NCBI GenBank assembly: GCA_003963365.1
Contig: RXJG01000004.1
Coordinates: forward strand, 968,948-1,032,947
DNA: 64,000 bases
Reading direction: 5' to 3'
Source of the DNA: Sphingobacteriales bacterium
GTDB lineage: Bacteria > Bacteroidota > Bacteroidia > Chitinophagales > Chitinophagaceae
This document shows, in pieces, positions 54,554 to 63,863 of this stretch; position 1 is the first letter of the stretch; each line of letters opens with the position of its first letter. The translations under genes and the position numbers were made by a program. The notes beneath the pieces are model-generated. The model had not been told where the DNA came from. It ran no database searches and saw only the letters and a list, made by a program, of their open reading frames with translations.

Positions 54554-56083
54554 CTATTCAAAATCAGATGCTTTGGGTAAAATTTCACCCGGGGTTTTTA
54601 ATTTGCTGGTGTGACGGCTGTAAGCGAAATAAACAATCAGCCCTAAAGCCATCCAGCCAAAGGCAACTTTTAAAGTAAAACTATCCAATCCCACAATCAT
54701 AAGAGTACAAATAAGAGCCCCCAATACCGATACTACAGGATAAATAGGTGTTTTAAATGGACGTTCTATGGTTGGTGCTTTTACTCTTAATATAAATACT
54801 CCTATACTCACCAGAACAAAAGCAAATAAAGTTCCAAAGGAGGTTAAATCACCCGCCATGCTGCCGGGAACAAAGGCGGCGAATGCGCCAACAAATATGA
54901 AGAGAATAATATTTGATTTGTATGGTGTTCTGAATTTAGGATGTAACACAGAAAATGTTTTGGGTAATAAGCCATCATTTGACATAGTATAGAACACACG
55001 GCTTTGTCCCATCAGCATTACCAATATTACAGAAGAGAAACCAGCCAGGATAGCCACCGTAACAGCAGTAGCAAGCCAGCCATAACCATGCATGTAAGTA
55101 GCAATAGCATAAGCCACAGATGCTTCCCTTCCTTTTTCAGGATCAACAAAATCTTTCCAGTTGGCAACTCCGGTTAATACGTGTCCAAATAAAATATACA
55201 ATATTGTACAAACAACCAATGAACCTAAAATACCAATTGGCATATCTTTTTTTGGATTCTTAGCTTCCTGTGCTGCGGTACTCACGGCATCAAAACCAAT
55301 AAAGGCAAAAAACACAATGGCTGCACCACCTAATACACCGCCCCATCCATGTTTATTCCAGCCACTGTAATCGGCAATTACTTTACCGGCCTGGTCGGTT
55401 ACAGGTGGAGTATCAGCAGGAATTAAATAAGGAGTATGATTGGCAGGATTGATGTATTTCCAGCCGATAGCAATAAATAACACTACGATCGCCACTTTAA
55501 TAAATACGATGATGGAATTGACAATGGCCGATTCCTGTGTGCCTTTTATTAATAATAATGTCAATGCTAATAAAATGATCAAAGCAGGTGCGTTGAAAAT
55601 ACCCTGGTGATGCACACCGGCAGCATCAGTAAAACTTTCTAACGGCGAGTGGCACCATTCATATGGAATGCTTCCTCCCAAAAGCCTGTTTAAGTATTCA
55701 CTCCAGGCAATAGATACGGTTGCGGCACCCAGTGCATATTCCATAATCAATGCCCATCCAATAATCCAGGCAATTAATTCGCCCATCGTTACATAAGAGT
55801 AAGCATAAGCACTACCGGCAATAGGGATCATAGAGGCAAACTCTGCATAACACAAACCGGCAAAAGCACATCCTATGGCTGCAAGAATGAAAGAAAGTGT
55901 AACACCCGGACCGGCAGCTTGTCCTGCGGCGGCGGCGGTTCTTACAAATAAACCGGCGCCGATGATAGCGCCAATACCCAGCGCAACCAGGTTAGTAGCA
56001 CCCAATGTTCGTTTCAATCCTTTTTCTGAATCTGCGGCCTGAGCCATAATCGACTCAAGCGATTTTTTTCGAAATAAACTCAT
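54554..56083 (-). CDS. APC-superfamily amino-acid permease
   Basis: A 509-residue membrane protein with about twelve helices. The first helix holds GIGAIIGAGLFVRTA, the sixth FFAFIGFDAVSTAAQEAKNPKKDMP, both marks of cationic/neutral amino-acid transporters (CAT/YfnA-like). Substrate likely branched-chain or cationic amino acids; not settled by sequence. Leftward and alone, divergent from the dicarboxylate symporter. Confidence 0.93.
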   Translation of the reverse strand: MSLFRKKSLESIMAQAADSEKGLKRTLGATNLVALGIGAIIGAGLFVRTAAAAGQAAGPGVTLSFILAAIGCAFAGLCYAEFASMIPIAGSAYAYSYVTMGELIAWIIGWALIMEYALGAATVSIAWSEYLNRLLGGSIPYEWCHSPLESFTDAAGVHHQGIFNAPALIILLALTLLLIKGTQESAIVNSIIVFIKVAIVVLFIAIGWKYINPANHTPYLIPADTPPVTDQAGKVIADYSGWNKHGWGGVLGGAAIVFFAFIGFDAVSTAAQEAKNPKKDMPIGILGSLVVCTILYILFGHVLTGVANWKDFVDPEKGREASVAYAIATYMHGYGWLATAVTVAILAGFSSVILVMLMGQSRVFYTMSNDGLLPKTFSVLHPKFRTPYKSNIILFIFVGAFAAFVPGSMAGDLTSFGTLFAFVLVSIGVFILRVKAPTIERPFKTPIYPVVSVLGALICTLMIVGLDSFTLKVAFGWMALGLIVYFAYSRHTSKLKTPGEILPKASDFE

Positions 56084-56248
56084 AGAAGCAAGTTGATATT
56101 TTAGTCGATTGATTTATTGATTTGGAAAAATAATGATTTCTGGCTGAACACCCGAAAAACTTTTTATTAACGGCTTATTTTTTTAACAGTTTGAGGCCCT
56201 GCTCATTCCATCGTAAAATCTTTATATTGCAAACTTAATAACTGCCGT

Positions 56249-57772
56249 ATGAAGAAAGGGAACAGGCTGACTGTTTATATATTATTGGCGATGGTATTAG
56301 GGATTTTCACTGGTTACCTGATGAATAAATATGGCCAGGGGAAATATGTTTCTTATACGCCTGCGAAAGATTTTATAGGTAGGGATTCAATTACTCTTAA
56401 TATAGCTGGTTATCCAAATGTAAATACGATCTATGTTGTAAAAGATTCATCAGCTTATAAACATATTGCAGATAGTCTTGCCGCAAAAATGGATTTTGAT
56501 TCATGGGTAGCTTTGTCAAATTCAACGAAGAATTATTTATTTGCTAATAAACATTTCATTGAAAATGAAGGATCTTTCCAGTTCAAAGGAATAATTAAAT
56601 CGCCAACTCATGGAACTGCCTTTATAAGCTCAATTCAGTCTTTTTCTGATAACATAAAATTACTCACCACCATTTTTCTCCGGTTAGTGCAAATGATAAT
56701 AGCCCCGCTGGTATTTTGTACACTGGTGGTGGGCATTGCTAAACTCGGAGATCTTAAAACCGTAGGTCGTGTAGGTGGGAAAGCATTACTGTGGTTTGTC
56801 AGTGCATCATTAGTTTCTTTATTGATTGGTATGCTGGTAGTAAATCTTTCTCAACCCGGAACAGCTATTGATTTAAGTAATGCAGATAATTCAGGCGCCA
56901 AAGATTTAATTGGTAAAACACAGGAATTTTCCCTAGCCAAATTTGTAGAGCATGTATTTCCTAAAAGTGTGATTGAAGCAATGGCTACTAATGAAATTTT
57001 ACAGATAGTCATCTTCAGTATTTTCTTTGGTGTAGCTACCACTTCAATGGGTGATTACGCCAAACCAATAGTAAAAGCATTGGATGCTGCTTCACATATT
57101 ATATTAAAGATGGTAGGTTACGTAATGAACTTTGCCCCATTAGGTGTGTTTGGTGCTATTGCTGCTGTAATCGCCACCAAAGGGTTACAAGTATTTAATT
57201 TTTACGGGCAATATTTATTATTCTTTATAATTGGCATTGCCATATTGTGGACAATATTAATAATAGTAGGATTTTTAATTTTAAGAAACAGGATTCCTGA
57301 ATTATTCAAAAGAATTGCACAACCATTATTAATTGCCTTTAGTACAACCAGCAGTGAAGCAGTGTTTCCAAAACTGACTGAAGAGATGGAACGCTTTGGC
57401 TGCAAGGATAAAATTGTTTCGTTTGTATTGCCATTAGGTTATTCATTCAACTTAGATGGTAGTATGATGTATATGACCTTTGCGAGTTTGGCTATCGCAC
57501 AGGCATATGGTATCCACATGAAAATGGGTGAGCAGCTCACCATGTTATTAGTTTTGATGTTAACAAGTAAGGGAATTGCCGGTGTGCCAAGAGCTTCGTT
57601 AGTAGTGGTGACAGCTGCGTGTGCTATGTTTAAAATTCCACCGGAAGGAATAGCATTAATATTGCCCATTGATCATTTCTGTGATATGTTCAGAAGCATG
57701 ACGAATGTATTGGGAAATGCATTGGCCACGAGTGTGGTGAGTAAGTGGGAGGGTGAGTTGGCAGAAGGATGA
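56249..57772 (+). CDS. Dicarboxylate/amino acid:cation symporter (DAACS family)
   Basis: A 507-residue GltP/GltT-like symporter for glutamate, aspartate or C4-dicarboxylates. The re-entrant loop SEAVFPKL with serine-rich STTSS and the helix PLGYSFNLDGSMMYM, and PIDHFCDMFRSMTNVLGNALA are diagnostic. Between the first two helices there is an extra polar section of about 100 residues (residues 30-130), larger than in GltPh; its role is unknown. Confidence 0.93.
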   Translation: MKKGNRLTVYILLAMVLGIFTGYLMNKYGQGKYVSYTPAKDFIGRDSITLNIAGYPNVNTIYVVKDSSAYKHIADSLAAKMDFDSWVALSNSTKNYLFANKHFIENEGSFQFKGIIKSPTHGTAFISSIQSFSDNIKLLTTIFLRLVQMIIAPLVFCTLVVGIAKLGDLKTVGRVGGKALLWFVSASLVSLLIGMLVVNLSQPGTAIDLSNADNSGAKDLIGKTQEFSLAKFVEHVFPKSVIEAMATNEILQIVIFSIFFGVATTSMGDYAKPIVKALDAASHIILKMVGYVMNFAPLGVFGAIAAVIATKGLQVFNFYGQYLLFFIIGIAILWTILIIVGFLILRNRIPELFKRIAQPLLIAFSTTSSEAVFPKLTEEMERFGCKDKIVSFVLPLGYSFNLDGSMMYMTFASLAIAQAYGIHMKMGEQLTMLLVLMLTSKGIAGVPRASLVVVTAACAMFKIPPEGIALILPIDHFCDMFRSMTNVLGNALATSVVSKWEGELAEG

Positions 57773-57829
57773 GTGAATAACTGATGATTGAAAATGGGTA
57801 GCAGAATATAAACAACCAGAAATAAACAA

Positions 57830-57857
57830 CCCCGTCCGACCGGGTCATCCGGGCGGG
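57830..57857. repeat. GC-rich hairpin, REP-like
   Basis: A stretch of 28 G/C-rich bases in an AT-rich spacer forms an 8-bp stem (57831-57838 with 57850-57857, one G.T) around an 11-base loop. No T run follows, so it is not a plain terminator. Such short GC hairpins are often repeated through a genome. Confidence 0.45.
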
Positions 57858-57871
57858 CAACAACAAGAACC

Positions 57872-58609
57872 ATGACAGGATTTATACTATTAGATGCATT
57901 TCATTGGAGCCAGTTATTACAACCGCAGTTTTATATTGAGAACGGTGGATTGTGGCTGCTGCTGTTTGTAGTATTTGCAGAAACAGGATTATTAGTCGGT
58001 TTCTTTTTACCGGGCGATAGTTTATTATTTGTGGCCGGCATCTTTGCTCACAAAATGGAAAATGGTGAGCCGGGCTTGGCGTATCAATTTTTAAAATTGA
58101 TTGGATTAGGCGGAATACAAAATGAGTGGTTTGATTTAATTGTTTTGGTTGGATTGATTGCTGTTGCCGGTATTTTAGGAAATATGGTTGGCTATAAGTT
58201 CGGGAAACGGGTGGGCCCTACCATATTTCACTGGCCCGATAAATTTTTATTCAGGAAAAGATATTTGCACCAGGCACATGATTTTTGCGAAAGGCATGGA
58301 GCTATTGCCATTATTGGGGCAAGATTTATCCCCATCATCAGAACCTTTGCACCTATTGTTGCAGGTGTGGTGGAAATGGATAAAAAGAAATTTGCCTTTT
58401 ATAATATACTGGGAAGTTTTTCCTGGGTGTTCAGTATGATATTCGCCGGGTATGTTTTGCAGAAGTGGATATTGAGCCAGTTTGGGTTTGATTTAAAACA
58501 ACATCTTGAAGTAATCGTATTAGGTATTGTATTAGTTACAACCGCACCGGTTATCATCAAATTATTTTTTGGCAGTAAAAAGAAACCAACCGATAAGACC
58601 TCTGCATAA
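57872..58609 (+). CDS. DedA/VTT-domain family membrane protein
   Basis: A 245-residue protein with the family signatures FFLPGDSLLFVAG (near residue 50) and GARFIPIIRTFAPIVAG (near 150). DedA proteins move lipids such as undecaprenyl phosphate or phosphatidylethanolamine across the inner membrane and are driven by protons. It has about five helices. It is followed eleven bases later by the MFS gene. Confidence 0.93.
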   Translation: MTGFILLDAFHWSQLLQPQFYIENGGLWLLLFVVFAETGLLVGFFLPGDSLLFVAGIFAHKMENGEPGLAYQFLKLIGLGGIQNEWFDLIVLVGLIAVAGILGNMVGYKFGKRVGPTIFHWPDKFLFRKRYLHQAHDFCERHGAIAIIGARFIPIIRTFAPIVAGVVEMDKKKFAFYNILGSFSWVFSMIFAGYVLQKWILSQFGFDLKQHLEVIVLGIVLVTTAPVIIKLFFGSKKKPTDKTSA

Positions 58610-58620
58610 AAACCAACTGC

Positions 58621-59868
58621 ATGAATAAACAACATCAATCTATTTTAAACCTGGCTGTTATTGTAGCAGCATTAGGTTACTTTGTTGATATTTATGATTT
58701 GCTGCTTTTTACGATAGTAAAGAAAGCCAGTATGCAGGGAGTGGGTGCTACCGATGCAACGATGCTGGCCGACAGTACCAAAGTAATCAACTGGCAAATG
58801 GTGGGTTTATTAATTGGTGGAATCATTTGGGGTGTACTGGGCGATAGGAAAGGAAGATTGAGTGTATTATTTGGTTCCATCATATTGTATTCAGTGGCCA
58901 ACTTCATTACTGGTTATATTCATACAGTTGATCAATATGCTGCCTGTCGTTTTGTAGCCGGGTTAGGATTGGCAGGTGAGCTGGGCGCCGGTATTACATT
59001 GGTGAGTGAGTTAATGCCCAAAGAAAAAAGAGGATTAGGAACTTCTATGGTAGCAGGTATTGGATTGAGTGGTGCTGTTGTTGCTTATTTCACTTACCAG
59101 TTTACACTGGACTGGCGGTTGTGTTACAAGATTGGTGGGGTGCTGGGTATTTTATTATTGTTCCTTCGTATTAGTGTTGCTGAGAGTGGGATGTTTAAGC
59201 AGGTAAAAGAACAAAATGTGTCAAGAGGGAATTTCCTGATGTTCTTTACCAATGCAAAGCGGTTTAAAAAATATGTACTGGCAATTTTAATTGGCTTACC
59301 TACCTGGTATGTGATAGGTATACTGGTAAATCAAAGTGACCGTTTTGCGAAAGCTATGTTTGGAAGTACCAATTTAGATTCCGGTCGTTCTATCATGTTT
59401 GCATATGCTGCTATTTCGTTAGGTGATATTGCGGTTGGTTTTGTTTGCCAGTATTTTAAAAGCCGTAAAAAAGGATTGCTGTTGTATTATATGCTTTGTA
59501 TTGTTTGTTTGGTTTTATTCTTCAGCAATTATAATAATTCCAATTCTTCTATGTACGCTATTTGTGCAATGCTGGGATTCAGTACCGGTTTCTGGGCCAT
59601 CTTTATTACAATGGGGGCGGAGCAGTTTGGTACTAATCTACGGGCAACGGCAGCAACCACCATTCCCAATATGGTTCGTGGGGCATTACCACTGATCAAT
59701 ATGATGTTTTTAGATTTGTTTCAGAAAAGCTGGGGATGGAGTATTATTAAAAGTGGTATTTATACCGGTATTATAGTGCTGATGGTAACACTGGTAGCGT
59801 TTTATTTTACAGAAGAAACGTATCACAAAGACTTAAACTATATTGAAGGAGAAGATATACTGCCATAA
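58621..59868 (+). CDS. MFS transporter
   Basis: A 415-residue major-facilitator protein with twelve predicted helices. The loop between helices 2 and 3 reads GGIIWGVLGDRKGRLSVLFG, and helix 4 has RFVAGLGLAGELGAGITLVSEL, the sugar/metabolite:H+ symporter group. The substrate is not clear. It is in tandem with dedA. Confidence 0.92.
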   Translation: MNKQHQSILNLAVIVAALGYFVDIYDLLLFTIVKKASMQGVGATDATMLADSTKVINWQMVGLLIGGIIWGVLGDRKGRLSVLFGSIILYSVANFITGYIHTVDQYAACRFVAGLGLAGELGAGITLVSELMPKEKRGLGTSMVAGIGLSGAVVAYFTYQFTLDWRLCYKIGGVLGILLLFLRISVAESGMFKQVKEQNVSRGNFLMFFTNAKRFKKYVLAILIGLPTWYVIGILVNQSDRFAKAMFGSTNLDSGRSIMFAYAAISLGDIAVGFVCQYFKSRKKGLLLYYMLCIVCLVLFFSNYNNSNSSMYAICAMLGFSTGFWAIFITMGAEQFGTNLRATAATTIPNMVRGALPLINMMFLDLFQKSWGWSIIKSGIYTGIIVLMVTLVAFYFTEETYHKDLNYIEGEDILP

Positions 59869-59906
59869 TTAATAATTATTAATTAGTAATTATTAATTGA
59901 AGTCAA

Positions 59907-60899
59907 ATGAAAATATTAATAATCAGGTTCAGTTCCATTGGTGATATTGTGTTAACTACACCGGTGATTCGATGCCTCAAAAAACAGGTGCCGCATGCAC
60001 AATTACATTTTGCTGTAAAAAAATCTTTCTTAACGGTAGTTGAATCCAATCCATATATTGATAAGATTCATGTACTGGAAGATGATCTGCATGCATTGAT
60101 TGAAGAATTAAAGCGGGAACATTTTGATTATATTGTTGACCTGCATAAAAACGTTCGCTCCCTTCGTATAAAAAATGCATTGAACAAGGCCACCGATTTT
60201 ACTTTCAACAAACTCAATATTGAGAAGTGGCTGATGACAGCATTAAAGATCAATGTACTTCCCGCCAAACATATTGTTGACCGGGAGTTTGTGGCCGTAA
60301 AACATTTTCATGTGCATAATGATGGAAAAGGGCTGGATTATTTTATTCCTGAAAAAGATGTGGTACCTGAAACGGATATTCCTACATCACACATGCATGG
60401 ATACATAGGCATAGTGATAGGTGCGGCACATACTACCAAGAAATTACCAATAGAGAAATTAAAAGAGCTGTGTACAAAAATTGAACACCCAATCATTTTA
60501 TTAGGAGGAAAAGAGGATTCGGCGGTTGCTCATGAAATTGCAGCAATTGACCCTATAAAAATTTACAATGCTTGCGGTAAGTTTAATTTGAATGAGAGTG
60601 CTGACCTTGTTCGTAAAGCAAAAATTATCATCAGTCACGATACAGGTTTAATGCATATTGCCGCGGCTTTTAAAAAACCCATTATTTCTGTGTGGGGAAA
60701 TACTATTCCTGAGTTTGGAATGTGTCCTTATTATGGTGATACACCAATTCCCAATTCCCAATTCCAAATTACCAACCTTCGTTGCAGACCCTGTTCAAAG
60801 ATTGGTCACGATAAATGCCCGAAGAAACATTTTAAGTGTATGATGCAGCAGGATATTGATGGCATGGTAGCGAAAGTAGAGGAGTGGTTGAAGAAATAA
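59907..60899 (+). CDS. Glycosyltransferase family 9 (heptosyltransferase-like)
   Basis: A 330-residue GT-B enzyme used in lipopolysaccharide core synthesis. The N-terminal ILIIRFSSIGDIVLTTPVIRCLK and the C-terminal SHDTGLMHIAAAFKKPIISVWGNTIPEFGM are typical, with a cysteine-rich end RCRPCSKIGHDKCPKKHFKCM. Just before the cysteine-rich end, bases 60743-60775 consist of repeated AATTCCC words that are translated in frame (IPNSQFQITN). Confidence 0.92.
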   Translation: MKILIIRFSSIGDIVLTTPVIRCLKKQVPHAQLHFAVKKSFLTVVESNPYIDKIHVLEDDLHALIEELKREHFDYIVDLHKNVRSLRIKNALNKATDFTFNKLNIEKWLMTALKINVLPAKHIVDREFVAVKHFHVHNDGKGLDYFIPEKDVVPETDIPTSHMHGYIGIVIGAAHTTKKLPIEKLKELCTKIEHPIILLGGKEDSAVAHEIAAIDPIKIYNACGKFNLNESADLVRKAKIIISHDTGLMHIAAAFKKPIISVWGNTIPEFGMCPYYGDTPIPNSQFQITNLRCRPCSKIGHDKCPKKHFKCMMQQDIDGMVAKVEEWLKK

Positions 60900-60931
60900 A
60901 TCTTAGAACGTAATGTATGTTGTTAAACAAA

Positions 60932-60988
60932 AGTGGACTTATACTTAGAGAGTGTTTCTGTGGTTAACATTAACACTTTTTAGTCCGC
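60932..60988. other. Large imperfect hairpin between GT9 and cupin genes
   Basis: Two nested stems: GTGGACT (60933-60939) with AGTCCGC (60982-60988, one G.T) and AGTGTT (60951-60956) with AACACT (60972-60977). Could be the GT9 terminator, a structured RNA, or a worn insertion-sequence end. The rest of the 262-base spacer shows nothing clear. Confidence 0.4.
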
Positions 60989-61161
60989 TTTATGCTGACG
61001 ATTTACACATTGTTGCACTATCCGGTGAGCTTCCTAAATTTCATATACTGGTAATGTTGAAATTGGTATATTGTAGAGAAAATTTTAATTCAAACTGTTA
61101 TACTAAAAAAATAAGTGAATTAAATTTTATTTTTTTTGTTTTTAACTTAAAACTTCAAAGT

Positions 61162-61524
61162 ATGAAAACAATTCTTAAACTTTTATTTTCCCTCGTTTTA
61201 TTGGCATTAGGAAATTCTTTAAAGGCACAGGATCTGTGTTCAAAAAACCCAAAATACTGCAAATTGCTGAGCGATACTGCAGGAGTAAAGATGATGTTAA
61301 TTACGCTGCCTCCGGGAGCAAAGTTATCAGAACATACCCATCCTGTAAATATGGGTTATGTTATAAAAGGCGGATTATATAAATGGACATATACAAGTGG
61401 TAAAACTGAATCGGCTGACTTGAAGGCGGGTGATTCTTTTCACGGTGGACCGGAAACACCTCATCATTCCTGGAATGCCGGTAAAACAACCCTTCAATTT
61501 GTACTTGTTGAAAAACAGGAATAA
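61162..61524 (+). CDS. Exported cupin-domain protein
   Basis: A 120-residue protein with signal peptide (KLLFSLVLLALGNSLKAQ) and a single cupin barrel: LPPGAKLSEHTHPVNMGYVIKGGLYKW (motif 1 with HxH) and PHHSWNAGKTTLQFVLVE. A metal-dependent sensor or small enzyme; activity unknown. The ATG at 61162 is chosen because the region before it (60952-61161) encodes no likely protein and contains the hairpin of the previous entry. Confidence 0.88.
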   Translation: MKTILKLLFSLVLLALGNSLKAQDLCSKNPKYCKLLSDTAGVKMMLITLPPGAKLSEHTHPVNMGYVIKGGLYKWTYTSGKTESADLKAGDSFHGGPETPHHSWNAGKTTLQFVLVEKQE

Positions 61525-61552
61525 GTGATAATAGCTTCTATCCAAATAAAAC

Positions 61553-61583
61553 ATGCCCGCTAATTATTTTAATAAGCGGGCAT
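61553..61583. terminator. Bidirectional terminator
   Basis: A 9-bp stem ATGCCCGCT/AGCGGGCAT with an AT-rich loop, between the convergent cupin and lipoprotein genes. T-rich on both sides. Confidence 0.75.
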
Positions 61584-61614
61584 TTGTTTATAAAACTATG
61601 GTTGGATTTACTTT

Positions 61615-62007
61615 TTATTGCTTTCTAAACCTGCTTCCACAACCTTCAATACACATATACCAGGCTTCAAAAACTCCATTTTTTATAGTATAGCGGCAAT
61701 ATCTTGGAGGACTAAAACCAGTGGTATTAACATTAATAAAAAAAGAACTATCGGTTACATCAGTTATCCAACCACTCTTTCCCCATGAAGAAAACTCATC
61801 AATGGAAGTGTAAGTTGAATCTGCATTGATGGTAACTGTAATCCCGTTTACATTTCTCCAATTACCGCCTGCACCTATACTTACGTAAGACTGGTACTCT
61901 TTCCATGTTCCGGGAAGTGTGTTATCATAAACCCTGTCACTGGATTTCCTGCAACTGATAGACAGAACAATTATGGTAGCAACGGCCGGTAATATAAGAT
62001 TCCTCAT
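61615..62007 (-). CDS. Small hypothetical lipoprotein
   Basis: A 130-residue protein with a lipobox (VLSISC, cysteine 19) and a beta-rich body (LPGTWKEYQSYVSIGAGGNWRNVNGITVTINADSTYTS) that resembles lipocalin-like small lipoproteins. Two cysteine pairs near the end (CRYT, CIEGCG). The start at 62007 (MRNLIL) is preferred to in-frame starts further out, because the upstream part overlaps the mdh terminator. Confidence 0.75.
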   Translation of the reverse strand: MRNLILPAVATIIVLSISCRKSSDRVYDNTLPGTWKEYQSYVSIGAGGNWRNVNGITVTINADSTYTSIDEFSSWGKSGWITDVTDSSFFINVNTTGFSPPRYCRYTIKNGVFEAWYMCIEGCGSRFRKQ

Positions 62008-62061
62008 ATCACTGAGTTTAAATAATTGATTACCTAAGCTAGTTAATCGTTGCATGTAAAA

Positions 62062-62091
62062 TAAAAAAGCGGATGAAAGGATCATCCGCTT
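62062..62091 (-). terminator. Terminator after mdh (leftward)
   Basis: A 10-bp stem AAGCGGATGA/TCATCCGCTT (62067-62076 with 62082-62091); on the minus strand it is followed by a T run. It ends the malate dehydrogenase transcript. Confidence 0.85.
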
Positions 62092-62121
62092 ATAAGCTAA
62101 CCTGCCAGGGGTTGATAAATT

Positions 62122-63057
62122 TTATAAACTTAATGTGCTTAAAACATTATTCATGTTTCTTACTGCATCAGCACTTTTGTTAAATGCAGCTTGTTCTTCC
62201 TCATTGAGTTTGTAATCAATGATCTTTTCCCAGCCATTTCTTCCAATCACAACTGGTACACCCAGGCAAATATCTTTTTGTCCGTACTCACCATCCAAAG
62301 AAACGCAACAAGGGACTACTCTTTTTTCATCTCTTAAAATACTTTCTACCAAGAAAGCTCCGGCAGCACCCGGTGCATACCAGGCAGAAGTGCCTAATAA
62401 ACCAGTAAGGGTAGCACCACCTACCATTGTATCAGCGGCTACTTTCTTTAATGTATCAGCATTTGCAAAATTGCTGACAGGCATACCCATATAAGTTGCC
62501 AAACGGGTTAAAGGTATCATAGTGGTATCACCGTGACCACCGATAACACTTGCCTGCAGATCGTTTGATGAGCAACCAAGAGCCTGGCTTAAATAATAAC
62601 GGAATCTTGCACTATCCAACGCACCACCCATACCAATTACCCGGTTCTTTGGTAAACCGCTTGATTTTAAGGTGAGGTAAGTCATCGTATCCATCGGGTT
62701 ACTGATGATGATAAGAATAGTATTAGGGGAATGCTGTAATAAATTTTGCGTAACTGTTTTTACAATACCGGCGTTGATACCAATTAACTCTTCACGGGTC
62801 ATACCCGGTTTGCGGGGAAGACCAGAAGTAACTACACATACATCACTACCGGCAGTTTTGCTGTAATCGTTTGTACTGCCGATGATCTTAGTATCAAAAC
62901 CTTCAATCTGGGCTGTCTGCATCAGGTCCATGGCTTTACCTTCGGCCACACCTTCTTTAATATCGAGGATTACTAATTCGCTGCACAATTGTTTACGGGC
63001 AATATTATCGGCACAGGTAGCACCCACGGCACCAGCACCAACTACAGTTACTTTCAT
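62122..63057 (-). CDS. mdh: Malate dehydrogenase
   Basis: A 311-residue LDH-like NAD-dependent malate dehydrogenase (the type with GAGAVGATCADNIARK, not the E. coli Mdh type). The catalytic histidine is in GGHGDTTMIPLTR, and TSGLPRKPGMTREELIGINA and NPMDTMTYLTLKSSGLPKNRVIGMGGALDSARFRYYL hold the substrate arginines. TCA-cycle step malate to oxaloacetate. Has its own terminator. Confidence 0.96.
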   Translation of the reverse strand: MKVTVVGAGAVGATCADNIARKQLCSELVILDIKEGVAEGKAMDLMQTAQIEGFDTKIIGSTNDYSKTAGSDVCVVTSGLPRKPGMTREELIGINAGIVKTVTQNLLQHSPNTILIIISNPMDTMTYLTLKSSGLPKNRVIGMGGALDSARFRYYLSQALGCSSNDLQASVIGGHGDTTMIPLTRLATYMGMPVSNFANADTLKKVAADTMVGGATLTGLLGTSAWYAPGAAGAFLVESILRDEKRVVPCCVSLDGEYGQKDICLGVPVVIGRNGWEKIIDYKLNEEEQAAFNKSADAVRNMNNVLSTLSL

Positions 63058-63206
63058 TTTTGAAAACGTTTATAAGTAAGAAAATTATTTGCGCAGCAAA
63101 GGTAGGGGAGCGAAATGAATGTGCAAATGAGCAAATGTGAAAATGAACAAATGATGCAATGGCTTAATGGCGCAATTTCACACTGAATAATGAAGCCATC
63201 AACCCA

Positions 63207-63713
63207 TCAATTTTCATCTACCGCTTTTACCAAATTATCAATAGTAACCTCACCTTCCCAGCCTCTGATAAGCTTTTCTTTTTTATCGTATGCCGCAATA
63301 AAAGGGATGAAATTGGCATGAAAATAATTGCCAAAAAAATACAGGGCATCTTTCCCCATTTTTATATTTGAGTATTCAGCAATATGTTCTTCTTCATAAA
63401 ATTCTTTGATTTTGCTCAGGGGAAGCGGGGAGATCATTACGAAATTGGTTTTTTTAAAATCATTTATTCTCTGCTTCAATAAATGGGTAAATTTTTTACA
63501 ATGCTCACATTCAGGACTAAAATACACAATCACCGTTGACCTATTCTTTTTCAGGTCATCTTTATAGAAAAAAGAACTGTCTGGCAGTATCATTTTAAAG
63601 AAAGGTAATTTTTTATCCTGCAGGTAGGGAACCTGGCTGCTGTCTACCGTTACCGTTTGACTGAAAGAAGTATTTAAAATAAGGAGGAACAGAATAGTGT
63701 AAAGCCATTTCAT
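63207..63713 (-). CDS. Exported thioredoxin-like protein
   Basis: A 168-residue protein with signal peptide (LYTILFLLILNTSFS) and a thioredoxin/TlpA-like fold with redox motif CEHC in YFSPECEHCKKFTHLLKQ. The rest (YSNIKMGKDALYFFGNYFHANFIPFIAAYD) includes the cis-proline region FIPF. A periplasmic thiol-disulfide role is likely. Alone, leftward, divergent from efp. Confidence 0.88.
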   Translation of the reverse strand: MKWLYTILFLLILNTSFSQTVTVDSSQVPYLQDKKLPFFKMILPDSSFFYKDDLKKNRSTVIVYFSPECEHCKKFTHLLKQRINDFKKTNFVMISPLPLSKIKEFYEEEHIAEYSNIKMGKDALYFFGNYFHANFIPFIAAYDKKEKLIRGWEGEVTIDNLVKAVDEN

Positions 63714-63794
63714 GCGTCAAAACTAACTTTTCCTGACTGTTTTAGCTGTTAAAAAAATGCAATCAAACAGTTTCTTTGGGAAGGGGAGGAATAT

Positions 63795-63802
63795 TATCTT
63801 TG
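63795..63802 (+). promoter_or_regulatory. Putative -7 box of efp promoter
   Basis: TATCTTTG matches TAnnTTTG, 61 bases before the efp ATG. A TTG at 63776-63778 is a possible -33 element but the spacer is short (16 bases). Confidence 0.5.
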
Positions 63803-63863
63803 CGGCCTCAATAAATTTAAAACAGGCTATCGGCCAGCGCTAATAGCTAAAAAGCTTATTCAA

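Noticed and set aside
60952-61161. Extra N-terminal 70 residues for the cupin protein
   Set aside because: The extension has no protein-like pattern, overlaps a hairpin, and a full signal peptide starts at 61162.
62008-62085. Extra N-terminal 26 residues for the small lipoprotein
   Set aside because: The region overlaps the mdh terminator, and the lipoprotein signal begins at the ATG at 62007.
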